This document shows positions 45,289 to 56,740 of a stretch of 64,000 bases of DNA, in pieces. Position 1 is the stretch's first letter; each line of letters begins with the position of its first letter. The notes under the pieces are model-generated. The model was not told where the DNA came from, searched no databases, and saw only the letters and a list, made by a program, of their open reading frames with translations. This DNA comes from Eucommia ulmoides (taxonomy: Eukaryota; Streptophyta; Magnoliopsida; Garryales; Eucommiaceae): the NCBI GenBank assembly GCA_016647705.1, contig CM028335.1:15645905-15709904 (forward strand), in the 5' to 3' direction. The translations under genes and the position numbers were made by a program.

Positions 45289-46443
45289 ATGTTGTAAATG
45301 GAAAAAAAAAAAAAAAAAATCCCTGGAATCAAATGACTCAATTGTTATTATTGTTTTATGTCCAAACATTGTCTCAATTTCTTGACCTTTTTTTGGAACA
45401 AATTCAATTTTTAGAGGGTCGATCCAATCATTTACTGTAAAAATTTAGTGGGATTTGGCATTTTTTTTTTTATAACTAGAGATTTTTCATGTTAGACACT
45501 ATTTTGATTTAAAAAGATAGTAAAATAAAAAATAAAAAAATGACCAATTAAATATTAATGTAAAACTTAAAGGATACATAATGTAATTTAATTTAACTGT
45601 TTTAGAAATGGGTGTGTGAATTTTTTAGGCTAGAATTTTTCTCTCACCTCAAATTTTTATAATTTAATCTCATCCCATCTATTCCCTTAAAAATCAATCT
45701 CAACCTTTAACAAAAAAGAATTTTTTTAAAATGTAGATGTTTTGGAATTTGAAATCGAAGATGTTGGTCTCGGTATCTAGTTAACACCTGTAGTTGATCT
45801 GGTTAGAAGATTTTGACTTGAATTTTGCTGATGTAGAGTCCTGATGGTCTTAATTAGTGAATTTTTCGGGTAGCGCAGTTCAATGATTAGTCGAAGATGG
45901 TACGGTGCTAGTGGGAGGTTGGCATAAAACTCCTCCGGAGTCGATCATCCACAATTCTGTGTTTGGCTAACAACGATACTGATGGTCACAAGTGGTCAAC
46001 ATAAATAAGTTAGTCTAAAGTCACAAATTTTAATTCGTACATGTGGTCAGATAGAATTATCCCTCGTAGGTAGAAAATGCTATCATAATAGAAAAATTGA
46101 GGGAATTACACTTATTTACCAGGGAAGTTTTCAACTTAATCAATATGAAGCAAATTCAAACCTTCTAGTGATCATTTGGAATGGAAATTTAAAGAACAAA
46201 AGTACATAATACACCCAAAAAAAAAAGGGGTGCAATGTGTAATGTTTCTTAAACAAAGGCACCACTAACAACCGTTAAAGCTACGTCCTTATCTTCCTTC
46301 GTCTTCCCTCCAAATTGTGCTGATTCTCTGGAAGATAACACTAAGTCCACTATCTCTACTTGCAGACAAAACTCTCTCTCTCTCTCCATTCTTTAGACGT
46401 GCTTTCTCTTTGTTTGGATGAGGAGGAGCAGAGGATAGATAAA
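45289..46443. other. Intergenic region between the two genes
   Basis: Starts with an 18-19 base A-run at 45302-45319, soon after the upstream stop codon. No coding region. The last 90 bp hold the 5' leader of the next gene, with a CT microsatellite (46370-46388). An in-frame upstream ATG at 46360 would add 28 Leu/Ser-rich residues, but the family normally begins close to the ATG at 46444. Confidence 0.6.
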
Positions 46444-47354
46444 ATGAGTTGCTTCTCTCTCCACTGTCATCTACCTTCCATTCACGCTTCGAAGCTCGAT
46501 CGCTCCAAAACCCTATTGTTGGATCCCTCTTCTCATGTAAGCCCTTGTCGCCGCTCGTTCAACAACAATTTGCGGGCTCGAATCGTCTGTTGTTCATCGC
46601 CAAATGATTCGTCTGGTTCGGTCCCTCCCGGCGAAAATCTCCGAAGGTCTGATCTCTGAATTGAATTCTAGGGTTTCGTTTATTACTTTAATTTAATCCG
46701 TTGTGAGTTGAATTATTGAGAAATTCAAGGAAGGAAAGGTAAGGAAGCTTTTTTGGATCAACTGTATTTGTTTGTGTGGAGAAATTCAGAAAAATTAGAT
46801 AAAATGAATTATCTTTCAGAAATTATGTTTTACAATTTTGTTGTCATTCCTGTTTTCTGTTTAGAGAATTTCATGTCATTCTGGATGAATAATTAAGTCT
46901 TCCGTATTCAATTTAATTGGGAAAATTATTTCGTAATCTAATCTCAGCCTTTCATTTTTCCCCTAAATGAATCCCAACCTTCAATGAAAAAAGACATTTT
47001 TCTAAAGTAATCTTATTTTATTATATAGAATAGTGATGCCCACTGAACCACTTATAAATTTAGATGGAAAGTAAAGGTGCTCTATCAGAATTTCGAGGTG
47101 AGCGCATTAGGGGTTTAGATAGAAGGGCAATGGGTGTTAGAGTGAGTGACAGAGAGAAGTTTGAGGTTAGCGCGGTGAGAAGTTGCAGAAATTTTAGGGC
47201 ATGTAATGTGTGAGAATTTTTTCTGACCTGAAATTAAGATCAATTTCAACCATTTATCCTTTAAAATTAGATTTGGACAGTTAATTGTCAGTGCATTCAA
47301 AATCCGTCCGGATTTAGTAATAGACTAGTTTATGTCCTGTGGCTAAAACAACAC

Positions 47355-47390
<36 letters not shown>

Positions 47391-48518
47391 TCATATTTTT
47401 TTTCTTGAATTTTCGCACGTGTTTTGTTGTCCTTCTCACTAGAATGGATCCGGAGATTATGGGCTTTTTTAGACATCTTTTCTTCTTTAGAATGTATTCT
47501 ACATATGCTTTGGCCATGTCAATATCAAATGTAAACAGAAAGTAAATGCAAATGTAAAATTTCAGGAATTAATGCAATGAAATTAAAATATTAGGACGGC
47601 AAAGTGAAACTTGGTCAGTAACGAAGGGGTTCAAAGTGTAATTAAGTCTAAATATGTGTCTTAGCAAACAAACTTCCACCCATATACATATACATTTCCT
47701 CTCTCTATACAAATCCCCTCCAAACTCCTCACCCTCTAGTCCTAGTAGTTGTAATAGTGCCCCTCCCATGTGAGTCACCGATTCTCACCAGCCGAGATGG
47801 CAGCATTGGTAGCCTCTCGTTGATGTCGTTCATGGTGACATCACCCTCCACTCCCCCCCGACTTCACCACTGTGAATGGGTACACCACCCTTGTTACGGC
47901 CCTCCTCTTGCCAACACCAACCATTAGAGAGAGAAGATAGAGGGAGGTTAGTTCTGAACATGGATGGGAGAAGATACTAGCGTAGGAGCTTTATCTTGCC
48001 GTGAGTTGTCTCGACGTCGAGGTTGCCTTGCATTTCGTCGGAGTTCAAATTAGAGAAGCGTGGGTTCTATATGTTCTCCAACAAGGTATGGGTTGAGGGG
48101 TAGGTTGGGTGACATAGTGCATTTAGAGAACGTGGCAGGTGCCATGTCAATGGTCCGGTATCGGTTTGGTGCCAAAACAAAAACCGTTAAACATATACCA
48201 AATCAAAACCGCAGCCAAAACCACCGGGTTTTTTTTTAAATAGTTTCAAACCAAACCTTTTAAATTTATACAAAACCAAAACCAAAACCCCGAAACCATT
48301 AAAGATTTTTCAATTTTATAAAAAACCAAAATCAAAATTGTGAAACCACAGACCGTTGTTTTTTATATATAAACAAAATCATAACTAAAATATAAAACAT
48401 AAATTTCAGAAAAAAAAAAAAAAAAAAAAACACAAAACTATTAATTAAAATGCAACCCTAACACACACACACACATATATATATGAGGGATTAAAGTGTA
48501 AATAAATAAATAAATAAA

Positions 48519-48570
<52 letters not shown>

Positions 48571-51500
48571 GAGTTAAATTGTAAATATATAAAAAAGTGA
48601 GGATATATATGTCATAAAAATATATCTAAAATATCTGTTACACGGTTCGATTTCGCGGTTACTATCTCAAACCAAAATAAAAACCGTTTCGGTTGTTAAT
48701 TTCAAAACTAAAACCGCAACCAAACTATTTAGTCGGTTTCAAAATCAGACCATTTGGTTCGATTTCGCTTGGTTACCTGTCGATTCGGTTTTTATTGCCA
48801 TCCCTCGCAGGTGGGGCTCGCAGTTGGTGTGCAGGTGCCATCCGTGACTTGCACGTGTCACGGCCTTTTTTTATACTTCTCTAGATTGTAATTGAAATTT
48901 GCGTGGGTTAATCTCAACCATCAATCAAAATGTCTTTTCGTTATGATTTATACATGGATTGTTAGATTTAATCAATTTTTTAGAGCAATATAGATCACTC
49001 TATTTAGAAACCTGTTACTTGTTAGTCTCTTACTATTTTTTTTTTTTTATTATTATCATTATTTACGCAAATTGTTCACATGTGATATGTAGGAAAAATA
49101 ACATTTTAGGCTTATTGCAGCAACTTTTGCATTATAGAAGGACCAGACACCGTTCAAGATTTCGTTCAGATGCAACTGCAAGAAATCCAAGATAACATCA
49201 GAAGTAGGCGAAACAAGATTTTCCTCCTCATGGAAGAGGTGGATTTTTTTATTTTTTTTTTAATTTCTCTCCCCTAGGAGTTTTATACCATGAATTTATT
49301 TCTTTTTTGTTCCCTTTGTCACTGCTAATTTATTAGTATTTTTTAGATAATTCTCATCTTAAGTCTGGGGTTTTTGAAAAAAAATAGTGAAATTTTGTGC
49401 AGGTTCGAAGATTACGAGTGCAACAACGTTTAAAGGGCTTGAAGGTTATCAATGGGAGCAGTGATGATAATGAGATGCTTGACATCCCATCATCCATACC
49501 CTTTCTTCCTCATCTGGTAATTCTTGAAACGGATTTCTGTTCTCGGGAAAACATGGAACATAAACAAATATGTTGAATCCCACATTGATGTTGAGCCACC
49601 CGATATTTGTTCACAATGGTTTGTCAAAGTCCATCCTGCGTGTGAGTTAGGCCCATTGAATTTCTACGTGGTATCAGAATCAGACTTTTGTCTGATATTG
49701 GGCTTTTTAAATCCTACATCAATGATGGGCCCCCCCAATATCCGTACACAGTGGTTTGTCAAAGTTCACCATGCGCGTGAGGGGGCATGTTGAACCCCAC
49801 ATTGATGTTGGACCTCCCGACATCTGTTCGTAGTTGTTTGTCAAAGTCCACCCTGCACGTGAGGTGACATGTTGAATCCCACATCGCTTGTGTTACCTGA
49901 TCCTGAGCTATATATAAAGCCAAGGGCAATCCTCCTCTTACAAGGCGTCTTTTGGGAGTGAGTTAGGCCCATTGAATTTTTACAAAATATAGATATATAG
50001 GAGATCCGGGAACAAAAAAAAAATCATTTATTTTTTCCAGAAACTTGTTCTATTTCAATTTTTGTTCAAGTTTTCTGGTAGCAATGTCAATAACATAAAA
50101 ATTTGATGTGGTATTTAATTTGCATGTTTTTCTTTTTGAGTAGACACCAAAGACGTTGAAGCAGCTCTATCTGACAAGCTTTTCATTCATCTCCGGAATT
50201 ATAGTGTTTGGTGGCCTTCTTGCACCAACAGTAAGCTTATTTAATTAGTGTTTCCATTCCCAAATTTATGTTTCTGTTCCCTGAAAATTTGGAATGTAAA
50301 CATAATCTGGGAACAATTCCATTCTGTTCACAGAAATTTATTCTAAAACAGATTCTTCTTGTTTCCATATTTTTGGGAATGTTTCCAGTTTGTTGAGAAC
50401 AGAAATGGGTTTGTTTTCTCTCTGAATTTTCTTTGTTTTTACTGTTTTTGAGCTTCACCGGAACCTCATTTAACTCAAAATTCTGCAGCTTGAGCTGAAA
50501 TTGGGTATCGGAGGCACCTCATATGAAGATTTTATACGCAATATGCATTTACCTATGCAATTGAGGTATTCACCTAATTACATTTTTCTTTGACCTTTCT
50601 TTGTTCTATTAATTTTAATGTTTAGGCATCTTATGTGTATTAAATATATTAATAGACATTATACTTAGGTGGTGTTTGTTAGTGTTCCCCCTTTTTTGTT
50701 TCTGTTCTCCAAAAACTGGTAACAGACAGAAATCGGGAGGGAAAAGCTGTTTATTTTATGTTCCATAATTTTAGAACGAATTTCTGACAACGTAATAGAA
50801 TTGTTCCCAGATTTCTATTTCTGTTCATGTTTTCTGGAAACAGAACAGAATTTTGGGAGCGGAAACACTAAACAAACGCCACCTTGGTGTTTCTGTTTCC
50901 TTTTTTTTTTTGGGTTTCTATAAATGGAAATCTGGGAACAAAAACATTTGTTTATGTTTAGTTCCCAAAAAATTGTTATAGAAACGTCAGAACAGAACAA
51001 ATATATATTTTTAGGCCTATTTTTCTTAATCCCAGATTTATGTTTCTGTATGGGAACAGAAAAATTAAAAAAAAAATAGAAACTCACACTTTTTTAATAG
51101 AAAAAAATGTGTAGGCCTGACTCTACTTTTATCTTCTCAATTCAGTCAGGTTGATCCTATCGTTGCATCCTTTTCTGGTGGGGCAGTTGGTGTGATTTCG
51201 GCTCTGATGCTAATCGAAGTTAACAATGCTGAACAACAAGAGAAGAAACGGTGCAAGTACTGCCATGGAACTGGTAAGTCTCAATTTTTGTTCCCAGATT
51301 TCTACAGAAACAAAAAAGAATTGCTTCTGTTCTGCTCCCAGATTTTTAGAACCAAAATGTTGGGAACAGAATTTTTTTTTTTTCAAATTTGTGTCTCTTC
51401 AAGTTTTCTGGGAATAAAAATTTGGTGTGTTTTGGTACAAGGATATCTGGCTTGTGCACACTGTTCTGCTAGCGGAGTTTGCTTAAATGTTGAGCCCATT

Positions 51501-52397
51501 TCGGTGTCAAGTGCTTCTGATCGGCCATTGCAAGCTCCAACTACTCGGAGGTGTCTAAACTGCTCTGGTGCAGGAAAGGTACTTATTCATTTCTTTTTTC
51601 TTTTTTTCAAAAATTTGGATCAATAAAAGAAAGAACCCACCCCCCACCCCCCACCCCCCCCCCCACCCCCCTAAACACACAACAAAAAAAAAAAATTGTT
51701 TTTGTACTATTCCAAGATTTTTAAGAACAAATTTCTGGGATGATGATTTAAGGCCCCATCCCATTTAGTGTTTCAGCTCCCAAATTCTTGTTCCTTTCCC
51801 AGAATTTTGAAATTTAAGAATAGAAACATGTTTGATAATATGTTTCTGTTCCCAAATATTCGCAAAAAATTGAGATTCAATACCGAAATTCTTGGAATTT
51901 TGAAGAAAAAAAAACTTGTTTCCATTCATTCCCCACATATTCTCTTAAAGGGACAAGATCGGTATTTTTGAAATATATTTGAAATTCTTAATGAGCTCTC
52001 CCCACATATTTTTTTCTTTTCTTTTTTTCCCCTTTTATTAATCGATTTAAGGAAAAACACAATAAAGCTCTTTTCTATAATTTTATTTAGTTGTAATTAA
52101 TCTTGTACATGTGTTTTTATTTTACTATAATTTGCAAAAATTGATTGCCTAAAAGAAATATGAAATTTGTCTTTTATATTTAAAGTAAAATTAAAAAAAA
52201 AAAATGGATATGAGAACTAGTATTGCGACTAAATGTTCTTATGTGGTTTTGTTCTAAAAAATTATAAAATAATTTAAGCAAAACTGTTTTTTCTGTTCCC
52301 AGAATTATTGATAATTCTCATCTCATTTTCGTGGGAGTAGAAACAAGAAAATAAAAATGGTAACCAAATGCCACCCAAACAACCTGTTTTTTCTTCT

Positions 52398-52437
<40 letters not shown>

Positions 52438-53012
52438 CTATTCCAAATTTTCAGGGAAAGGAAACAAAAAAGTAAGAACAAAAACACTAACCAAAAGCCA
52501 AAATTCTGATGAATCTACACAGATACATACATATAATATGTGTGATATGTAGTCGTGTTTATGAGATGAATAAGTTCAAACCTTAGAGATTTCTGATATA
52601 TAATTCTGTATGTCAACTAGAATTTCGAAACAGCCTCAAAATTATTATGCTAGGTGGCATTTGGTTAGTGTTTTATGCTTCTGTTTTTCTTTTATTTTCT
52701 TAAAAAAATTGGAACGAAAACAGAAATATGGGAAAACAATATGTTTATGTTCTGTTCCCAGATTTTTATAAATGGAAAATTTGGAAAAGAACAGAATCGT
52801 TTTCACATTTCTGTTTCTGTTCCAACATTTTTATTTTTTTTTAAGGACTGGAAAACGTAAGCTGCCACCAGCCAAATGTGACCCATATATTTGATAGTCC
52901 GGTTTTGGTGCTCATGTTTTTGCATTTTTGTTAGGTAATGTGCCCTACCTGCCTGTGCACTGGGATGCTCATGGCAAGTGAGCATGACCCCCGGATCGAT
53001 CCTTTCGATTAA
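46444..53012 (+). CDS. OR-LIKE: ORANGE-family plastid DnaJ-type zinc-finger protein (OR-LIKE)
   Basis: Exons: 46444-46646, 49121-49238, 49403-49516, 50144-50230, 50489-50565, 51146-51273, 51442-51578, 52935-53012. All introns are GT-AG, 313 aa, the usual length for the family. Order: Ser/Arg-rich plastid transit peptide (about 1-55); a conserved FCIIEGP ... MQLQEIQDNIRSRRNK segment (70-100); two membrane helices (about 153-172 and 203-220) around ELKLGIGGTSY and SQVDPIVASFSGG; then four CxxC pairs of the DnaJ Cys-rich type, CKYCHGTG (236), CAHCSASG (247), CLNCSGAG (280) and CPTCLCTG (291); and the family C-terminus SEHDPRIDPFD. Known role: ORANGE proteins are plastid holdases that stabilise phytoene synthase and promote carotenoid accumulation. 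The TPKTLKQLY and LIEVNN strings favour the OR-LIKE paralogue over OR, by recall. The Arg-rich stretch near residues 95-98, in the region of the melon golden variant, keeps Arg. Confidence 0.93.
48170..48800. repeat. AAACC/GGTTT-rich repeat with long TA run in intron 1
   Basis: The left part has AAAACCAAAACCAAAACC-type runs (48180-48340) and the right part has GGTTTC, CGGTTT and ACCGCAACCAAAC strings (48640-48795), together resembling a decayed fold-back element. Between them is a TA microsatellite at about 48521-48567. It lies wholly inside intron 1 of the ORANGE-family gene. No gene. Confidence 0.5.
49571..49984 (+). mobile_element. TRIM element in intron 3 of the ORANGE-family gene
   Basis: 414 bp, bounded by the perfect duplication AAATA (49566-49570 and 49985-49989). 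The 5' LTR is 49571-49668 (TGTTGAATCCCACATTG to GAATTTCTACG). It is directly followed by TGGTATCAGAATCAG, the initiator-Met-tRNA primer site. The 3' LTR is 49870-49984 (TGTTGAATCCCACATCG to GAATTTTTACA), with a TATATATAAAG string near 49910. The middle repeats the unit CACATTGATGTTG ... GGTTTGTCAAAGTCCACC. No coding capacity, as typical of terminal-repeat retrotransposons in miniature. Confidence 0.88.
50240..52860. repeat. Repeated TTTCTGTTCCCAGATTT-like strings in introns 4-7
   Basis: Introns 4, 5, 6 and 7 each contain several copies, in both orientations, of strings such as GTTTCTGTTCCC, CCCAGATTTCTG, AATCTGGGAACA and GGAACAGAAAC. They often form imperfect hairpins. Exons are free of them. 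They probably derive from several insertions or a local expansion of one MITE family (see 50667-50884). Confidence 0.6.
50667..50884. mobile_element. MITE in intron 5
   Basis: About 218 bp with inverted ends: AGGTGGTGTTTGTTAGTGTT at the left and AACACTAAACAAACGCCACCT at the right (two mismatches and one extra base). The interior is made of inverted TTTCTGTTC / GAACAGAA strings. The GGTGGCGTTTG type of end is common among plant hAT-like MITEs. No convincing 8-bp duplication. Confidence 0.65.
52652..52869. mobile_element. Related MITE fragment in intron 7
   Basis: Starts AGGTGGCATTTGGTTAGTG, the same left end as at 50667, has the same kind of interior, and ends near GTAAGCTGCCACC. The right end is poorly conserved and no duplication is visible. 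It stops about 65 bp before the last exon. Confidence 0.4.
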
Positions 53013-53676
53013 CAGACAAGTTTTGTGGCTCCCCATCCTTTACGGTTAACTCCTCTTTATCTTCGAACAGCAATACTGACATCAAACAAGATACGTTGTT
53101 AGCGACATTTTCAAGTGCCACGAGATTTTCATTTTTCCCTTCGAACTACGGTTTGAGGTCATTAAATTGTGCGTGAGGTTCAATTGAAGTGACCATATCC
53201 GCTGATGAAAAGGGGTTATATACGATTAGCAACAATATTTTGTACTATTACACAAGTTTTCGCAAAAATCAGTGGCGAAGCCAATTAAGTCCTGGGGAAT
53301 GCAAGGTTCCTCTCAATTTTTCAAAAATTATACATTTTTCCTACATTTTTGTTTTCTTAAATCAATTAAAATTCTTAAAAATTTAATATAATCTCTCGTG
53401 ATTTCTTTAAATATCTAGTAATTTAAAAAAAAAAAAATTATCTTCCCCTTGATTAATACTCTGGATCGGTCATTGGAAATATTATGGTATTTGCTTAAAA
53501 ATGTTGAGGAGGTAGTGTTTGGAAGTTCATAATCTGTAAAATTTAGGCTTTTTACAATTTCAATTTTGAAGCTCCAGCTAAAGATGGGCACACCTCGTAG
53601 CATTTCTAGTTGACAATTTATTTTTAAATAATTTTATTATTTTCAAAAAATTGAGGAATATAATTGATTGTTTGAA

Positions 53677-53708
<32 letters not shown>

Positions 53709-53856
53709 TTATTTGTAAGTTTTTGAAAATAAAAACAAAACACGAAAACAAGCAATTCTCACATAATTGAAAAACAAAATAATGGTTTGTTTGTCGGAAA
53801 AATAACTCTGTCCGATTATATATCGAAATTTAAAAATGAGGAAATTTAAACAAATC
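53013..53856. other. 3' flank of the ORANGE-family gene and spacer
   Basis: The first part is presumably the 3' untranslated region. AT-rich, with a TA run at about 53680-53703. No other feature recognised. Confidence 0.5.

Positions 53857-53935
<79 letters not shown>
53857..53935 (+). tRNA. tRNA-Leu (anticodon UAG)
   Basis: Acceptor arms GACAGTT and AGCTGTC pair over 7 bp with one G-U. The A box TGGCCGAGTGG and B box GGTTCAAATCC are both intact. The anticodon stem CCAGA/TCTGG (53884-53888, 53896-53900) closes a 7-base loop with anticodon TAG at 53891-53893. A CAA motif lies just upstream (53851), and a T-run a few bases downstream (53945-53950) can stop RNA polymerase III. No intron. It looks functional. 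Confidence 0.95.
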
Positions 53936-53936
<1 letters not shown>

Positions 53937-54017
53937 TTTGTCAAGTTTTTTGTTTTTATTTTGTAATTTACCCATTTTTTGAAAAAATAACCACTTTTGG
54001 ACACAAATTATCAATCA

Positions 54018-54680
54018 AACCTATTAATTATAAATAAACTAAATAATCTAGTGAACTTGACTTCTTGAATAGAATAATCTAATTTTTAAATTTTTCAGAT
54101 TTTGCATGACAAAAATATTCACCACTGATTTACAGGATTGACTTGTGATTAACATTTGTTTATTAAGTTAAAACTCAAATAAAATAGGTAAGGTAGTGGA
54201 GATATTCTCGCAAAATCTATTCCAAAAAAAAAAAGAACATTTACCACAATTAATTATACTAAAAACTCTTACAAGTAATCACGCAACAAATTAATTTTAC
54301 CTTGTTCTTTACACGATTAAATTTGACAATCACAATAATTTATTTTAAAACTTCAAAATGACATATCATTCATATTTTTAGTAAGAAAAAATGTAATCCT
54401 GTTAAATTCAACATATTAAGTTATTTATGAAATTTAAAATTTACAATTCATGATTGTGTTGAATTCAATAATTTATATGAAATTCAACATGGTCAATTAA
54501 TTAAGAAAATTCGATTACTGGAATTCAAAGCTTGTTTTGAATTCAACGCACGTAAAATACAAATCAAATCGTGTCTAGAAACTCGGTCACATTCCAAACA
54601 AATACAAATCTTACGTAAATGTGAGATAATATGTTGAATTCAACACAGGTAGATTCAATCACTGAAACAAATATACTGTG
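54018..54680 (+). repeat. Segmental repeat R, extended copy 1
   Basis: Matches 61404-62410 (without the MITE inserted there) and, for its first 310 bp, 57766-58078. Shared strings: AAATAATCTAGT, GCATGACAAAAAT, TTATTAAGTT, CATTTACCACAATTAAT and ACAAATTAATTTTA. The second half is rich in TTGAATTCAACA-like palindromes. No gene. Confidence 0.7.
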
Positions 54681-55308
54681 TTAAATTCAACATTAACCTA
54701 TTTTTTTTTTTCTTTGATCCAAAACACACCATCAAGATATCATTTTAAAGATAAAAAACATACAATTATTTCAGTATAATTTGTTGATAAAAGATAAAAA
54801 TTATAAAATAATTAATTAGGTGATATTACCATAAACGTTTTAAATTGGTCGATTGTTGTAATTGCTCTCAAATTTCGGAATAAATATTAGTGAAAAATAT
54901 TAGGACCGTAAATATGGAATATAACGGATATTTAGAGGGGCAAACCTAATCATATATTCCAAAATGATTGCTCGGTTCATGGAAAAATCTTAGTGTTTAT
55001 TTGGTAGTTTTGGGTCTAAAAGAGGACCCTCCAGTAAATGCCCTTTGTTTTTTGTTTTTTTAATTGTCACTTTTCCACCTGTGTTCTATTTCTACTATGA
55101 AAAATAGAAAGGAGTTTTTGGTGAACAATCCAAAATTAATATAATACATAAAAGTTATCATAATTTTTTCATACAAAAAATTGCATTAACTTTTATAGCT
55201 CACAATGACTTTTGGACTTTTGTCAATAATTTTGGACTTCTGGAAAAATAATTGTTGCTCGTGTAATGCATTGGCTAAGTCTATTGACCAAAAAACCCAA
55301 ATAAAAAA

Positions 55309-55565
55309 GGATTAATTACATTTTACCCCTGTGATTAGACCGTTTTGCACTTTGTTTTCTTGTGGTATTCGTGTCACCACTTTGTCTCTAGTGGTTCGGT
55401 CTTTGTTGGACTTTACCCCTTGCAGCACTTTGCGTTGTTAGACTACATCAAGTGGTAAAATACAACAAAGCTTAACTATAAGAGCAAAGTGGTGACGAAA
55501 ATACCACAAAGGAACAAAGTGCAAAATGGCCTAACCACGGGAGGGTAAAATGTAATTTTTAATCC
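55309..55565. mobile_element. MITE-T, copy 1 (fold-back)
   Basis: 257 bp. Left GGATTAATTACATTTTACCCC and right GGGTAAAATGTAATTTTTAATCC are inverted repeats, and pairing continues inward (GTTTTGCACTTTG with CAAAGTGCAAAAT). The 9-bp flanks AATAAAAAA and AATTAAAGA agree in 7 positions, a decayed duplication. The same family is at 61712-61973 and 62411-62603. Confidence 0.75.
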
Positions 55566-55575
55566 AATTAAAGAA

Positions 55576-56259
55576 GAGATAATATCACTTACACCTCCCT
55601 CAACTATTGAACGGAACCGCAAGAATCCCCTTAACTTCAAAAACTACATGGGATACCCTTGAACTATTTGGTCAAAGGACAGTGATACCCCCTATTCATT
55701 TTTTATTCCAAAAATACCCTTTGAAAGTCATAATTTTTATTTTGACCATTTTCTTCTCAAAGTAAATGACTATATTACTCTTTTTATGACCAAATAATCC
55801 TTATAAATAGAGGGTTTAAAATAAAACATAATAAAATTTTAGAGGTATATATTGTAATTAGAGGAGTGCTTTTTTGGCCTTTCATAGTTCCCTCATCCCT
55901 GTTCCACTTCCAGCCCCAAATCGACCACCACCATTGCTGAACACCGCCACCGCTGAACACCACCATCATCGAACTTCGACGGCCACTTATCTTCAAACCC
56001 ACCGTCCCTTGTCTTCGGCAGTGGTGTTTTGGGTATGTGGTGTGGAGACAAAGAAGAAGAATAAGGGAACATGGTGAGGGTATTTTGGTCCTTCACTAAT
56101 TTATATTATTTTATTATTTTTTTTGCTTTGAATTAGTAAGAGCAAAATGGTCAATTCATTAAAAAAACTCTGACAGGGGGTCGTCGTGGTAGTTTTGAAA
56201 ATTAGGGGGATGTATGTGGAATATCACCATAGTTGAGGGGGTGTAAATGATATTACCCC
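55576..56259. mobile_element. Second fold-back element, adjacent to MITE-T
   Basis: 684 bp. Left GATAATATCACTTACACCTCC and right GGGGGTGTAAATGATATTACC are inverted repeats; inner parts also pair (ACTACATGGG / GTGGTAGTTTT region). The flanks ATTAAAGAA and ATTAAAAAA agree in 8 of 9 bases, suggesting a Mutator-type 9-bp duplication. The GC-richer interior (55890-56060, with CACCACCATTGC strings) has no recognised protein. Its left duplication overlaps that of MITE-T. Confidence 0.7.
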
Positions 56260-56740
56260 ATTAAAAAAAAAAAAAAAAAGGGATTGTTTTTTGACAGGGC
56301 TAAAAATAATTTCAACTTTTTTACTCCTAGTTTAATTTGTTTTTTTCTCACCACAATTTTTCACGTCACAAGTGTCTTCTTCCTACAATGGAGATCGTTT
56401 CTATACATTAGTCTCTCTCTCCTTTTTTTTTTTTTTTTTTTTTTTTTCCCTTTAAAGAAATAATAACTCACTATAAATCAAGATGATCAACCTTTTAAAA
56501 TATAAAAATATTATGATAATAACATATTTGTGTTTATTTAGAAAAGCCCAATAAAATTATATTCCTATTTATTTTAAATCTATTGGGTAATACTTGAATT
56601 CTACGGCTTAAAATAATTAACTTCAATTTATTTTTAATTAATTTTATTGATTGATTTTATCTTATGCTTTCAGTTGAAGGTACGATTTTAGTTGAAAAAG
56701 AAGAGAGATATGAGAAAGATGAAAACAATGAGTACAAAAA
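56260..56740. other. Gene-free stretch
   Basis: AT-rich with a poly-T run near 56424-56446. Nothing coding. Confidence 0.5.

Noticed and set aside
44647-45369. 240-codon minus-strand frame
   Set aside because: It is the antisense shadow of the last exon of the fusion gene.
46360-46443. Upstream in-frame ATG of the ORANGE-family gene
   Set aside because: It would add 28 residues encoded largely by a CT microsatellite; protein length and family starts favour 46444.
51639-51672. C-rich run in intron 7 as a possible G-quadruplex/i-motif element
   Set aside because: Simple homopolymer-like CCCCCACC run in an intron; no conservation evidence available.
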